Assembly (NCBI GenBank): GCA_024449915.1 | Contig: JAMZAV010000792.1 | Location: 1 to 64,000, forward strand | Length of the DNA stretch: 64,000 nucleotides | Source of the DNA: Sweltsa coloradensis | Taxonomy: Eukaryota; Arthropoda; Insecta; Plecoptera; Chloroperlidae | Direction: 5' to 3' | Part shown: piece by piece, positions 11,969 to 24,676 of the stretch | Layout: each line of letters begins with the position of its first letter | Position numbering within the stretch: the stretch's first letter is position 1 | Position numbers and translations under genes: made by a program | The notes under the pieces: model-generated | Database searches by the model: none | Told to the model about the DNA's origin: nothing | The model's input: only the letters and a program-made list of their open reading frames with translations

Positions 11969-13250
11969 AAGCAAAATATAAAGTTTGTAAATGTTTTATT
12001 TTTACACCGACTTGTAACGAGTGTGTAAGTTGCCTGCAATCATAAATACAATCATGGTCAAACATTAGATTTTAGATTAAATAGAGCGCATTAAACTAGT
12101 AACTGATTTTACAACAGAGTATAATGTTAAAATTTAAATAATTAGTGGTATATCTTTTTACTCTCACATAAACCATTTTCTATTTTTTTCTGCAACGTAT
12201 ACAATGCCGGTATTTCTAGGTACTATGGATGCGTAATGTTTGTGGTTAACATACGCATGAAAGTAATGTACTGTAAAATGTGTACAGTGTGCATGGTTTA
12301 TACAGGCGGATCAAATATCCCACCTAAGTACTAGTATAGACCAAGAATTACGTTACGTTGCATTGTTGTCGAAGCGTTTTTGAACCACATCATTCCATTT
12401 AAACGTTTTTCTGCGTTCTACGCAATAACGCCAAATGGATATACATGTTTAAATATCCGAATTTAAAATACATGCGACATGGAGTTCAGATACAAATTTA
12501 AACGGCTGCCTGAAAGCACTGATATTTACAAGCTATTGACAGATGGTGTCGGGGCATTTATCGAGAAATGATTTAGCATCAACATGACAGAAAAAAAACA
12601 TTCTGAAGAGTTTAGACTTTGGACTTCAATAGAAAGTTCAATATAAAGTAGAATTTCACATACTTTTTCTGGCTGTAATCCAATAATAATTGATAATTTA
12701 TGAGCATTGGGCTGGCCGTTCATATATCATTTTTGGACAAATATATGATAAATGATATAGAGAATTTAAACGCTTCCCGATTTAGAAAAAGGTCCTGCGC
12801 TCAAGAAATCTTGCTAATATCGGAATACTAAAATAAATGTTATTGCAATGCCAAAAAATGCATTTACAACAGTTTACATTACTATTAATTTACTAATAAG
12901 AGAATATGTTGAAAGAGGATTAGTTACCTTTTTTGACATTTTGTACAATACCAAATGTAAGTTTTTCCTTTTTTTATGGTGTTTGGTTAATTTAAATTAG
13001 GTTTACATCTACAGAAAAATATTTATTTTTTTCTCCTGCAATACCAACACAGGTACTTTTTAAATGGTATGTTAAAATGTTTACAAAAACTGACTTAAAT
13101 CACAAAATAAATACCGAAATAAATTCGTATTAGAGTCTAGCCAGTTAGTCAATTACTTGATTTTAAAGGCGAAAACTTCACTTAAAGCAGGCTGAGTTAT
13201 CTCTGTCGACGCAGATACCATCGCCGAGCGGACAATGGTTAACCAGAGAT
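11969..13250. other. AT-rich intergenic DNA
   Basis: No gene, RNA or structured repeat could be supported in this stretch. Confidence 0.5.
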
Positions 13251-13254
13251 TGAT

Positions 13255-13497
13255 AAATAGGAAATGCACATCACATGGTTGGACACGATCCACGAGCTAA
13301 TTCGAGACAACAGCAGAATGTATTATTTGCCACGTCAATAGGATGCCTACAAAGTTATCTTTTTACGTACGCAAACCAAGATTTAATGGGCATAAGTCCA
13401 CCTCAGAAGTTAACGTGATATACCTGTAGCATGATTCGAACCCGGGACCTTCTGGATTAAAAGCAGGGAACCACCCGACTAACAATTGTCACACATG
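13255..13497 (-). mobile_element. tRNA-derived SINE-like element, family S4, copy 1
   Basis: On the minus strand it has a tRNA-like head (AGGTCCCGGGTTCGAATC is box B) and then a body. The body is shared with 53440-53735: on the plus strand, GGACACGAT..., GCTAATTCG..., TAGAAT or CAGAATGTATTAT..., then a motif like GGACTTAAGTCCAC and CAGAAGTTAA just before the head. The two copies are well diverged but collinear, which supports one family about 240-300 bp long. Confidence 0.6.
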
Positions 13498-14040
13498 CAT
13501 AAAAATACATTATTCTGTTTCGCCTCCATACTTTAATTATTTTCTCAACTGAAACTAACATGACAAGAAAAACGAGATAAAATCTGTGTCATAAAATGTG
13601 AAACCTCGATCATATCAAAATGTAATTTATTTTCGTGTTTTTCTCGAACCGTGTTTAGTTTCCCGTGCAACAACGTGACACAGTTTAGCTAGGAGCTAAA
13701 TGCACTCCAACACACGGGATAATGCACCCAAAACTTCCAGAGTGGAAGAAACGAACAAAACTCTCCTGTCCGAAGTTATTTTCGTTTCCTCGTTGTGTAA
13801 TTACACGATATGCCGGAAGAAAACTCCAGAGATTAATCGTGCCGGTTTAGAGGCTGAGATTCCAATTTTCTCACTCTTCCAATTCCATGCCCTGATCACT
13901 GAACTAAATTCAAAAGCATAATCAAGCTTTAACTCTGTTAGTTGAAGATGTATTTTTCTATCTGTTGATGTGCTCATTTTTATTTCACACTTGAAAAGAA
14001 CACGAGCGTTGTAAGTCAGATAATCTTATATTAAACTATT
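13498..14040. other. Intergenic DNA
   Basis: Nothing supported. The 73-codon frame at 13700-13921 has no recognised domain. Confidence 0.45.
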
Positions 14041-14048
14041 AACCCCCT

Positions 14049-14063
14049 CCCCCCCCCCCCCCC
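14049..14063. repeat. C15 homopolymer
   Basis: An uninterrupted run of 15 C, preceded by CCCCCT. A G15 run lies 645 bp downstream. Confidence 0.95.
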
Positions 14064-14693
14064 TTAATCTTAGCCACACAGAAGTAACGAATCGGACATA
14101 CACAGAACGCATATACGAGTCGGCATAGACTTATTGAGGACAGGTAAACTGCATTTGCAATTAACAGTCCTGGTTATTTGCAAGTATACGTAATAAATGA
14201 AGACGATGCAGCAATGCCGCACTAAGTCAGTAGCTGTTTGTCCTAAAGAGAGCGTAAATAAAAATAAAGAACATACACACAAAACACACAAACAAGATAC
14301 ATCCGAACTATTTTTCTCGGGAGATAAATATTATAAGTATTTGCTACGTCACTCAAAACGCTAATTTATATTTCTCAAGAAAAATATCACTAATATTTTC
14401 ACGACAGTCTGGATTAGCGAGTCCGTGGAAGTGGATTCTGACATGTTTACTGGTATCGTAATATTTCCTCTTGTAGATAACTTTGGGGCAATGCTTAGGT
14501 ATTGCGTTTTAATTAACTCGCTAAAAAGACTCCAAAATCTACTATTTTCCTTTAATGGATTAGGATTTGATTTAAAGACAAAATGCGTTTTGTTTTGTTT
14601 TTTTTGTATACAATTTTCAAATAAATATTTTGTTATGAAATCGGTAGACTGGTAATAAACATCGAATTTACGAATTTACAATATGTTGCGTTT

Positions 14694-14708
14694 GGGGGGG
14701 GGGGGGGG
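14694..14708. repeat. G15 homopolymer
   Basis: An uninterrupted run of 15 G. The flanks do not obviously form an inverted repeat with those of the C15 run at 14049. Confidence 0.95.
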
Positions 14709-15430
14709 ATGAAGTGAAACAATTAAAGTGATCTCTGGCCACATTTAGCATTGCCCCAAAGTAAATATACCTGGTCTGCAAGACGTGGCACGTGGCGCCC
14801 AAGGCCAGGGGACTCCCCCATGCATCCTCACGCTACGACTTATCAATGGAGTCGCTTTGTCTCCGAGTCTCGCCCAAGGCTCTACCTACTCTCTCTACTC
14901 TACGAGTCGAGTTGGTTGTTTGTGTGTCCATGTATTCTTGTTAGTTATCGTTATAATAGATGGGTCGCTCTTTGTGGAATTGCGTCTTAGACGTAACGAA
15001 GAGTAAGGTGGTCTAGGCGGTAGAGATACAAGGACGCAGCCGCTAGACGGATCGACGAGGGGAGATAGAATATGTGTTCACTACAACTCAATCTATTAAG
15101 CTGGTTATTACAACAGTACAGGCAAGTACGTTGCACTTTTCATTAAATATAACCAGGTACAATGATTTTTTTAAACATTTAGTACGAATATATTGTCCTT
15201 CTTTTCATATCAGATTGTATAACTAAATAGAATAGACGATAAAAACAAAATAAAAAAATAAAAACCTCCATATTCAGTAGCAATATTCGCATATTCGATG
15301 CTTTCCATGTAAAATGTAACTTACTTATTCTAAATATTTTCCAAACTCGACCCAAAATTTAATTAAGTTTCATTTTCAAAAACTATTAATAGAGTGAGAA
15401 GATCCCCTAATATTCAATCTGTATGTGCAT
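14709..15430. other. Intergenic DNA with a short GC-richer patch
   Basis: 14750-15080 is GC-richer than its flanks and has overlapping frames of 73-79 codons. None shows a domain. No gene is supported. Confidence 0.4.
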
Positions 15431-15545
15431 GTGTGACGTCTTGAAAACCGAACATGACCTACGATTACCATGCGTTTGTGTTAGACTTTGCCTTTCAATA
15501 TATCGTAGATGATACATGATTATTTTGTCGACCCTGGAGGCATTT
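15431..15545 (-). mobile_element. GGTGGAGGTGCC short dispersed family, partial copy
   Basis: On the plus strand, GTGACGTCTTGAAAACCGAACATGACCTACGATTACCATGCG parts match the inverted 3' portion of the family (compare 6246-6300 and 17651-17690). The GGTGGAGGTGCC start is absent, so the copy is truncated. Confidence 0.55.
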
Positions 15546-16035
15546 AGCTTGCCTGCTTATTTACGGTTATACTGATTCCGGTGATTGTAAAATATTACAA
15601 TTTAGATAATTATTATCATATTAATATACAATGTTATTATATTTATTTGAGAATTGATTTAGTGGTGCTTTTGTCTTTCTTCAATTCTAAAAAAAATTAC
15701 CTACTTTTTGTTTTTGCTTCCTAGGTTGACATAAAAATAGCTGAACCGACATAAATCATGAGTTGGTTGTTGAACTTTCTTTCTGGTGCTAAACAATGTG
15801 AAAATAATGAACACAAGCCACCCAACTGAAACACTATTTGTCAAAGATAGAACCATAAATTTAGAAATAACGGAAAGTAGTTTCACTTTAAACCCAGCTA
15901 TATCTGAGCAATACATTGCTTTAATTTTATTCCACATGAATGAGAATTCTTGAAAATATAACAGAGTATGTCAAAATAAACAGTTCTCCGAAAATACTCA
16001 CAAAATAGTACTTTTGAATATTTCATTGCACCTAC
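15546..16035. other. AT-rich intergenic DNA
   Basis: No feature is supported. Confidence 0.5.
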
Positions 16036-16043
16036 TTAAAAAA

Positions 16044-16985
16044 ATCAATCACGGTATATCACTTACGTATCTCGTTATATTCAGACCTAAAATGATGTTT
16101 ATTTTTATTGCATTATGTAACAAAATATCTCTTTTTCTAAACTTTTGTTGCCGTAAAGTTATAATAGTAGTATACGTTTTTTATAGCATTTAAATTTAAA
16201 TATTTATCAGAATTGCAAATTTGCATTTTTTTAGCATTAATTTTCTTTTCACCAAACTCAAAATTGTAGGTGTTTAACACTTCTTATTGTAAATGAATGA
16301 TTATATTTGTTTTCATTCATATGTCACAAAAAGCTAGAATACATTGTAACTCAGTTCTCAAACAATAGTGAATAAAAAAAAAAACACTATTTTGTAAAAT
16401 AGACATATTGTAGCAAATAACTAAACGGTTTTAAAAACGTATTCTAATAATTAGTTATGAAAAGTTCATGAGATCATTGCCCCTATGTAAAAAAAATCAA
16501 TCACGGTATATCACTTACGTATCTCGTTATATTCAGACCTAAAATGATGTTTATTTTTATTGCATTATGTAACAAAATATCTCTTTTTCGAAACTTTTGT
16601 TGCGCTAAGTTTATAATATGTAGTGATACGTTTTTATAGCATTTAAATTTATAATATTTATCATAATTTTGTCCAATTTAGCATTTTTTAGCATTAATTT
16701 TTTCTTTTCACCAAAACTCAAAATTGTAGGGTGTTTCTTACACTTCTTATCGTAAATGATGAATTATATGAACGTTTCAATTCAATATAGTCACACAAAA
16801 CGCTAGAATACATTGCTAAACTAGTTCTCAATACAATAGGTACAAAAAAAAACATTATTTTTAGTAAAATCAGCATCTTGTAGCACCAAAAACCTAAAAC
16901 GGTTTTAAAAAACGTATCTCTAATAATATGTTATGAAAAGTTCATGAAGATCATTGCCCCTAATGTAAAAATACAATTTTCAATC
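16044..16985 (+). repeat. ~452-bp tandem duplication
   Basis: ATCAATCACGGTATATCACT and what follows begin at 16044 and again at 16496. The two units match over essentially their whole length, and a third, decayed start is seen near 16980 (ATCACCGTCTGTCCACTAAC). The first part of unit 2 is nearly identical to unit 1. The second half of unit 2 (from about 16610) differs mainly by single-base insertions, which is an uneven pattern for ordinary decay. It is non-coding. Confidence 0.88.
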
Positions 16986-17650
16986 ACCGTCTGTCCACTA
17001 ACGTATCCATACCTAAGTGATGGGTGTTTTAAAAGCTCAAGGTTATTCTTGTACCGCCCTTGGGTCGAGTCAAAGTCATCTCGTCTAGTCAGACGGCTTT
17101 TAGTTTTAGCTACAGCGACATCAAACAGCTCTCACCAGGGGTCAAGACGTGTTATTCTTGGGGTATCTCTCACATCAACAGAGTTTTTGTTTTAAAGTTG
17201 GTAGCCCATTATCTATTTGTGTTTAAGCCGTGATGATCGGCCACATCTTTCTGAGGTTAAGTCGGGACATCGACAGGACTTAGCTTAATGCCCTCATTAT
17301 ATAGAAAGTTTGAGATGCGAATGAAATATGTTAGTGTGTTGACACCAAAGTTAAGGGAAGAACATTACAAAGAAGAATCAGATAATATGGTTTGCATGAG
17401 GTGCTGACATGGACTTCCGGAAAGAGTTTACCGATATTCGTTGAAGTCGACTATTCGAGATGATAATGATGATGAAATTTTACTCATAGAAAGGCGACAT
17501 AAATTGGATTAGCTCAGTAAACCATTTACGACCTTTTATTCAATCTAAGTTAAATAAAATTTAACATTTAGATTCAAGAAAAAATATAAAAATTAACAAA
17601 CAAGATTTGCACGGTTAATGTCGACGTTTGCCACTATAAGTTTCACTATT
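16986..17650. other. Intergenic DNA
   Basis: The 83-codon frame at 16944-17195 overlaps the end of the duplication and shows no domain. No gene is supported. Confidence 0.45.
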
Positions 17651-17807
17651 ATGGATAAAAACCCAAGCAAGACCTCCGATTGGCATGCTTTTATTTGTTG
17701 TCATTGCCCTTCAACAAGAATGATAAACAATGGTTTTGGTGACCCTGGGAGTGACAAGGGCTGGCTGGCGTCACCTCAAAATAATACAAATACCCGGCAC
17801 CTCCACC
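17651..17807 (-). mobile_element. GGTGGAGGTGCC short dispersed family, copy
   Basis: On the minus strand it starts GGTGGAGGTGCCGGGTAT, passes through a CCTTGTTGAAGG-like region (seen inverted as CCTTCAACAAGAATGA) and ends in a decayed form of the GGTCATGTTCGGTTTTTAT block. It lies 36 bp from the Helitron-like copy 2. Confidence 0.7.
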
Positions 17808-17843
17808 AAAAATTGATTGTACAATAGAAAGGAATGTATTATT

Positions 17844-18770
17844 GGATGAGCGAAGCGAAGACTTCAATTTCACTGACCCCCAAAAAATTTAGCTCGGTTG
17901 TTTTTTTGTTTGTTTGTTTTTTGTTTTTTTTTTTTGTTTGTTTTTTTGTCTGTTTGTTCGCACGATTCCGGGCAAACGGCATATGCGACTTGATGAAAAT
18001 TGAAGGGACCTTCGAATCTCTGAACTTAGACGTGCCACGTTTTTGGGTACAATCGAAGAAATATTTCTCATGAATATCGCACTTTTACCATTTTTTTCGA
18101 TTTTTAGTGCGATATTTTCGAGACATTTGGGCCGATTCTGACCAAACGGGTAGGCTACAACGTTCATATTTCACATGGAAATTAAGGTAATGGTGATGTA
18201 TTGCTTTCTGAAAGAAAAAGTTGAAAAAGTTAGCCAGAATCTATAGAAATAAAGCTTTTAATATAAGTTTTTTGACTTTTGTGCGATATTTCGTGCCATT
18301 TGGTCAATTCTGACCAAACGGGTGAGGCTACAACGTTTATAATTCACATGGACATTAAGGTAATGGTGAGTATTGCTTTCTGAAAGAAAAAGTTGGAAAA
18401 GTTAGTCAGAATCTATAGAAATAAAGCTTTAATATAAGTTTTTGACTTTTTGTGCGATATTTTCGTGCCATTTGGGCCAATTCTGACCAAACGGGTTGGC
18501 CTTCAACGTTCATATTATACATGGACATTAAGGTTATGGTGATGTAGTACCTTTTAAAGAAAAAGTTGAAAACGTTAGCCAGAATCCATAGAAATAAAGC
18601 TTTTAATATAAGTTTTTACGGTAATATACCAATTGACAGGTAACAAAAGAATTTGACAACAATCACTTAGGTAGCAAAACAAAGCACTTGCAAAGTAAAG
18701 ATATCCACGCAAACTAAAAACTTTAAAAAGCTCATCCATCAACGCGGCGGGACTTTAGCGTTTTCCTAGT
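17844..18770 (+). mobile_element. Helitron-like non-autonomous element, copy 2
   Basis: Starts GGATGAGCGAAGCGAAG and ends GCTCATCCATCAACGCGGCG, a hairpin (AACGC...GCGTT-like) and CCTAGT. The ends match copy 1, but the interior is different: about three tandem units of ~174 bp (starts near 18108, 18282 and 18453), each with TTCTGACCAAACGGGT and AATAAAGCTTT. This is a common pattern for Helitron-like families, where the ends are conserved and the interior is replaced. A T/G-rich run at 17899-17950 causes a spurious frame. Confidence 0.72.
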
Positions 18771-19920
18771 ATAGTTTGTATTACTTTTGACGATCTGTTG
18801 CTTTAAGAAGCTTTAATGGCCTACTTCTGTAGTACTCTTGTACCTACACCATGGTATGCAAACTATATTAATTGGTTTTGATTGGTCCAGATGGAAACAT
18901 CACCCACAGAAGCAAACTCCTAGCCATCTGTCATCACAGGTTTAAAACTACTCGCTCTCGTCTGTTTGGAAACCACTCATACTAGAATGTCTACATATCT
19001 TATTGATCAAACCCTTGGAACACACCCAAGCGGTATAAAATATGTAAGTATGCTAGGTACTCTAGATGTCACCGAAGAATAACGTCTTGGAAAACTTCGA
19101 ATTATTTGTAAGATCTACGGTTTGATTGTGCTTTAGAAGTATTCTCTGAATAAACCAGGGATGTACGAACAATGAAAGTGATTTAATTTATTCGGTAATT
19201 ACGACATATATGTATGAATATTTAACAAATGAACGTTGTTTCAACTGTTTATGTATCTTCTTTAGATAAACAAAGTTTTATGCTTCAGAGACAAAAGTAT
19301 CAAAGTAATAATTGCGGAGGTTTCGATGTTTTCGAATATAATGTTGGTCCACTCAGTATTTTAGTTGGCGAAGGAAGTACACTTACACCATACTTAAATT
19401 GATTAAATACAACATTTTTGTAAACACGTCACATTTTTATAATAAATGTAACTAGGTTAATTGCTTTTGATGATGAAAAAGATGAAGAAAAATACTTATT
19501 TTGGCAGATACCAAGAATGTAACTATGCAACTCACAGTCAGAGCTGTCTCTGATGCAAACTTGAATTGGAAATAAAGAATTTCTATAAAATAATAAATTT
19601 TGTTAATTTTAGAATGGATTCGCTCTGTGTTTGGTGCCACTTTTTTAGAAGTTAACCATGCAATCTTGAAGTGATCAAGTCATTTATCGATTTAGGTAAA
19701 GAATACTATGAGTTATGTTATTTGATACTAAAAATCCTGAACGGTAAAAAAGACACGTTTGTAGATTTAAAATGAATAAAGATATTTGTTATATTTTTCT
19801 CATTATTCGTTGTGGGTAATGACCATGGTAATGTTTCATGTATGTCATTGTAACAATGTATTTTTCATTATTATATTGCATTTATGTATTAAATTAACTT
19901 GTGGGGTATTATTTACTACA
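18771..19920. other. AT-rich intergenic DNA
   Basis: No gene or defined repeat is supported. Confidence 0.5.
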
Positions 19921-19923
19921 ATT

Positions 19924-20016
19924 CAGAAATTAAAAAAGTCCGCCCCGACCGGGAATCGAACCACGGATCTCTTGCATTCCAGACAGGCGTCTTAACCACT
20001 AGACCATCAGGAAGGG
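19924..20016 (-). mobile_element. tRNA-Glu-like SINE head, family S2
   Basis: On the minus strand, TGATGGTCTAGTGGTTAAGA strongly resembles the D-arm region of eukaryotic tRNA-Glu, and GTGGTTCGATTCCCGGTC is the T arm with box B. The element continues as GGGGCGGACTTTTTTAATTT and then CTGAATT, the S2 tail. The middle (TGTCTGGAATGCAAGAG) does not give a clean anticodon arm, so this is a derived element and not a working tRNA gene. Confidence 0.72.
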
Positions 20017-21730
20017 TACATTTTAAGCTCTGAATTGTAGTTGCATTATACATCTGAATGGATAATAAAATAACTTGTGGGGGTTACTTCTTGAAAAGTA
20101 ATGTGCTAAGAATGAAAAAATGCAACAAACTGTTAAAATATATCTCGTGGAATAGATAGAGCTGGTTACATAGATAGAAATAAAGCTTCTTCTATGTTTC
20201 ATTTTGTGCTTAGATTATCAATTATCAATAGATTATCAATGCAATATTTCAACAATTTCAATTGAGTTGATTTAAAACATTGTAAATACAATTTGATGGG
20301 TCAGATGACAGTTCAAACCTAATGAAAAGATCTCTTCTCCTCGTAATATGTTGTTTTAGACACAGCCCCCAATGTTTCTTGATACGCGAAGCAGTCGTTT
20401 AGACCCACAACTAGGAACTACGAGAGAGCTTGGTGTGTGATAAGTTACACTCCATCCTTTAGTTTCAAGCATCGTTAGATTTTACGAACAGGCGCCATTT
20501 TGTTTATTGCATGCTGCAGTTGCTGGAAGATTAGGACTTCAACATGAGTTATGGGAAGATCGGGTACAATGTGTAAAGAAGCAAAACGTTTATACATACG
20601 CACGCACATTCATCCAGTGCCCGTAGTCCAATGTTGATAACTCGTCGAAAATAATTTTATTATCAAACAACTTTTAAATATTGTTTAGCGTTTTGTAGTT
20701 TTTGTTTGAATCTAGCTCGTTGAGATGATTTCTATACAATAATATACAAGTACAATAATTGAAAGAATGTTTTTGTGTGTTAATTATTGTTTAACTCAGA
20801 CATTGTGTGAATGGATGTATGAAGCTCAGTCGTTAAGTTTATACCTAAGTATTATTTTATAATATGTTTTGAGAAGTACATATTACGACGAAAAAATAAA
20901 TTGGACATTAAACAATGTTATTATAGTATTTTATTATCATAAACAAATAATATATTGGTTACAAATTTTAAAAGTTCTGTTTTTAAAGGTTTCTTTTCAC
21001 GTGCTCTTTTAGTTGGTCATCGTACACAGCCATTCGCCAATTCTCTAAGTATGTTGTTGATTAGTACACAGTGGTGTGTGTGTGCATTTTTTAGATTTCA
21101 TTTCTTGTTCAAGATAACTGAAAAGTTATCAAAATATAAGTATCTTAATACTTACATTTAAAAAAAAGTATTACATGTTCAATTATTTATAACTTTTATC
21201 GACATTTTGCCATTTAAAAAGTTGCAATTTTTCTCTCAAACTAATGCAAGCACATTAAGTGATTGCTACACGAAATGTTCCCCCTAGTTGTTGGAGTACG
21301 TGTGATTTCATTCCCTGTATATCGCACTATCATTACCCAATGCAACGAAAACACCCACTAATTACCGTTTACCAAACAGCTTTGATCGTTCTGGCGCTGT
21401 GCACTGATGCAGTTTGTTAGTTGTAGCCAGCTGATAGCACACAATCCCTGATAGAAAGTGTTGGGGCGTGAGAAAACTCGTTGTTATTTGTGGAGACTGT
21501 GATTGTGTTTAGTTCAAAGGGAGCACGTTCACTATTATCACAATCAAAACACATCATGTTCACGTGAACTTAACACGAGTTCGAGATACTTATGTACTTG
21601 ATAAAGTATTTCTGTACGCTGTATCTACAACCATTAAGTATAGAACGTGGGTACCAATGAAAGTAGAGATTGCAGGACGCAAACTAAACAAATCTTTCTT
21701 TACATTGTTGAATAATTATTACAAAGAAAA
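20017..21730. other. AT-rich intergenic DNA
   Basis: No gene is supported. Short frames at 20955-21161 and 21564-21881 lack domains. Confidence 0.45.
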
Positions 21731-21736
21731 TATTCT

Positions 21737-21812
21737 TGGGGGCTGGCCCCACCCCTTTAACCCCCAGGTTCACAAACATATTCTGTATTATCCTTGTTCA
21801 AGGGAAATTTCG
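21737..21812 (+). mobile_element. GGTGGAGGTGCC short dispersed family, internal fragment
   Basis: CCAGGTTCACAAACATATTC and TGTATTATCCTTGTTCAAGG match the middle of the family (compare 28798-28840 and 49886-49915). Both ends are missing or diverged. Confidence 0.55.
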
Positions 21813-22365
21813 ATTTTCCAACATATGTTTTCTATAATAAATGTGATAATTAATTTAATTAATTTGAACCAAATGAAATGAATTATGTTCAGCGTACAAA
21901 ATCAACTCAATGTTTATTTATAGCCAAATTGTTCTTAAGTTTAAGAAAAAAGAAAACTTTGTGAATAAACATATCGGAAGAAACGCTGAGCCCTGTAACC
22001 TTGAAAAAAATTGTTTCGTTCCCTAGATATCGGTGTGAAGAACACCACTCAACCCGCCATAGTTATCTGTATTATCTAACAGTGTTTCGGATATATAAAT
22101 ACTGAATTAATCTTTCTAGCTGTAATTTGTTATGTTAGCATTGTAAATGACAAGTGTTTGAGTCATCCTACAGATTCACGGTCAATGCTGGGGCGGTATT
22201 TGGAGACGGTCCAAACAAAATGCTAATCGTCGAGCTAAATAAAACCTACACAGCTTCGCTCTAGCTCACGATACACTTTATACAATAACGAAGCGTTTTG
22301 CGTGCAGTGGTTCCAATATTCTTTTAACCATACGCTCGTGACTGACTTTTGTTGCTTAACGTCGC
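21813..22365. other. AT-rich intergenic DNA
   Basis: No feature is supported. Confidence 0.45.
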
Positions 22366-22369
22366 ATGG

Positions 22370-22515
22370 TAATGCACTGAGACAATTCGAGACGATGACT
22401 GGTGATAGATGACGATGAACGACGATTACAAAAAAAACATGCCTTATGCGGGATTCGAACCCACGTCCTCGTCAAGCCGGACCAGCCCCCTAACCGTATG
22501 TACCACCACATAATC
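22370..22515 (-). mobile_element. tRNA-derived SINE, family S1, copy 2
   Basis: On the minus strand, GTGGTACATACGGTTAG (box A region) and GTGGGTTCGAATCCCGC (box B) are followed by ATAAGGCATG, a T-rich linker, and the S1 tail with TCATCGTCTCGAATTG. It is in the same order and orientation as the copy at 8938. Confidence 0.8.
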
Positions 22516-22661
22516 ATAAATATTATCATATGTTGCATGGGACGCATGCCAGATCCTACACTAAAGTAAGTGGATAACAATTTAACATAGGTACAAATCG
22601 CTTCGTGTAGTTATTAATTTTAATTTATTAAGGAGCCAAATATACCCTTTCTGAGTTTCTC

Positions 22662-22800
22662 TCCGTCCATCCGTCCGTCCGTCCGTCCGTCTGTGCGTTG
22701 TGTCACGCGTCACGATAAGAAGCGAATATGACCTTCTGTTGGCATTGCCCTTCACAAAAGAATGATACATAATGTGTTTGATGACTCTTGGTGATAGGTG
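22662..22800 (-). mobile_element. GGTGGAGGTGCC short dispersed family copy with (CCGT)n edge
   Basis: A tetranucleotide run (CCGT, 22664-22688) leads into GTGTCACGCGTCACGATAAG, GCGAATATGACC and a CCTTCACAAAAGAATGAT region, matching the inverted 3' half of the family. Here, as at 49979 and 28895, the family edge runs straight into a (CAGA/CGGA)-type simple repeat. Confidence 0.6.
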
Positions 22801-24640
22801 GTGGGTGGTGGGGGGTGGGGGGTTATACTCTCAAATATGAAAGTAATTACTCGTTGTAGCTACTGAGTGGGTAGGCTCTAAATACAAATAAGTTAATTAA
22901 TTTACTAACTGATCCAGCTCTTCAGATGTAAAGTAAAGTAAACATTACCAACATCGAGACTTCACTCCCAAACCGCGCAGTTTGTCAAGTTGCCTAACCT
23001 TCTTGGTTCTATATTCCAGCCAGGCCGGACATGATTAATTACTTGATCCATAAGATGACACTCTTGACGTGCGCTACTACGCATGACATTCCTCCTAGCT
23101 TAGTTACACGTGGATTTCAAAACCATTTCCGGGAATTCCAATCTAGGTTTGTAGGTTGAAGTTTTGTTTTTTAAAATTTTATAAGCTTTCCGAAATTACT
23201 TATTCTATTTCATAGAATTTGTCCAAGAGCTTAAATTTTATCCCTATTCTAAGTTCTGAAGCATATTTCCGATTGTATAGCCAGCATTATCTTCCAAGAA
23301 CACTTTGTTTGGCCGGGTGAAGATTTGGCAACGTTGTTTGTTACAAATTCTAAATCGCATAAGAATCCCTAATGGGCCGTTTAGAAAACTTTCTGCAAGA
23401 AACGCGTAGGATGATGTCGGCGATATTTTCACAGTTCTTGGACGATCAATCATATTAAACACAACACATTTTAAAGTGAAATATGTTCTATTTATATTCA
23501 AAACTTGGGCGTTCTACCAAGTTTTTTAAAGACGAAGAAAATAATGTTACTTTGACGACAGCTCAAACGTTTAGGCGAACAGTGAATGGAAGAATGGAAG
23601 AGAGACATTTCACACTGCGAGGGACCTACATTATATGATATGAATGAAGTATTTAAGCATTTTTATAAATGTATTTTTTTGAAAATGGTTAATAATGGTG
23701 TTGGTAAATGATCACAACGGTATAATTTCCCGTAAATGCAAAATCGCGACATTTCCGTTCAATCTTCCGAGGTGCATTGTAAAATCGAAAAGCGTACATT
23801 GTGAGGTTCAATACCCCAATATCCGAATATAAACACGAATAAATTTATTTATTTTACACAAATGTTTTTATTTTTCTCAATAATTAAATATTTTCTTGAG
23901 TATCCTTATTTTATCGTCTGCTCCACCGTCCTCCACGCCCCAGCTATCCCCACTGCATTGTTTCACCCTTCTTCAAGTTGATTTGATTTATATATTTTCT
24001 TTACAATTTCCAGCTTGGCCAATAAATCATATAATTTTATTTTACTGGTTTGTTCAAGATTTTTGTGTGTTAAGGTGTACGCGGACTTTCCATCTTTAAA
24101 ATTGACGATCCATTCAAGTTAAAGTAGTAGAATAATAGTTTGCTATGGTCAGATTTGTATAATATCAGTCGAAAGTCAACATATTATTAAAATTAAAGGT
24201 GACAACATGATATTTACCACTACAACTTATCTCGACTTAACTTTTAATCAAATGTGGCTGCCGATTGTTGTTCATATCCTTGTTGTGTTATTTATCCATA
24301 GCGAGAACAAATTATCAAGCAAGGCAAAAGTGAATGAAGTGGTTGATATAAATAAATCGTAAACCTTCTTACGAATTCTTTTTATCTTCCAGTGTACGAA
24401 CATGAATTTTGATCACTCAATACAAATTTCATTTCATTCTGAATTTCATTTCCCGGTAGCAAATTACTTTCTGTGCGGATATTAATACACATTTCCGTGT
24501 ACGAAACGAACGTCTAAGTATAATGACGTTACGTATTGCTAAAGTTTAAGTAATTACAACTCTTCAATGTTTATTTGTCTTTGAAGTGAAACTTGGAAAC
24601 AGTTATTCTGTGCATAGGTTTACAAATTATTTACATTCTC
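22801..24640. other. AT-rich intergenic DNA
   Basis: There is a short G-rich patch at 22800-22823. The 85-codon frame at 23244-23501 (minus) has no recognised domain. No gene is supported. Confidence 0.45.
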
Positions 24641-24646
24641 TATTTA

Positions 24647-24676
24647 TTCAACACTTCGTGTGCAACGAGTGTTGAA
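24647..24676. repeat. Short perfect inverted repeat
   Basis: TTCAACACT and AGTGTTGAA are separated by 12 bases. The function is unknown; it could be chance in AT-rich DNA. Confidence 0.75.
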
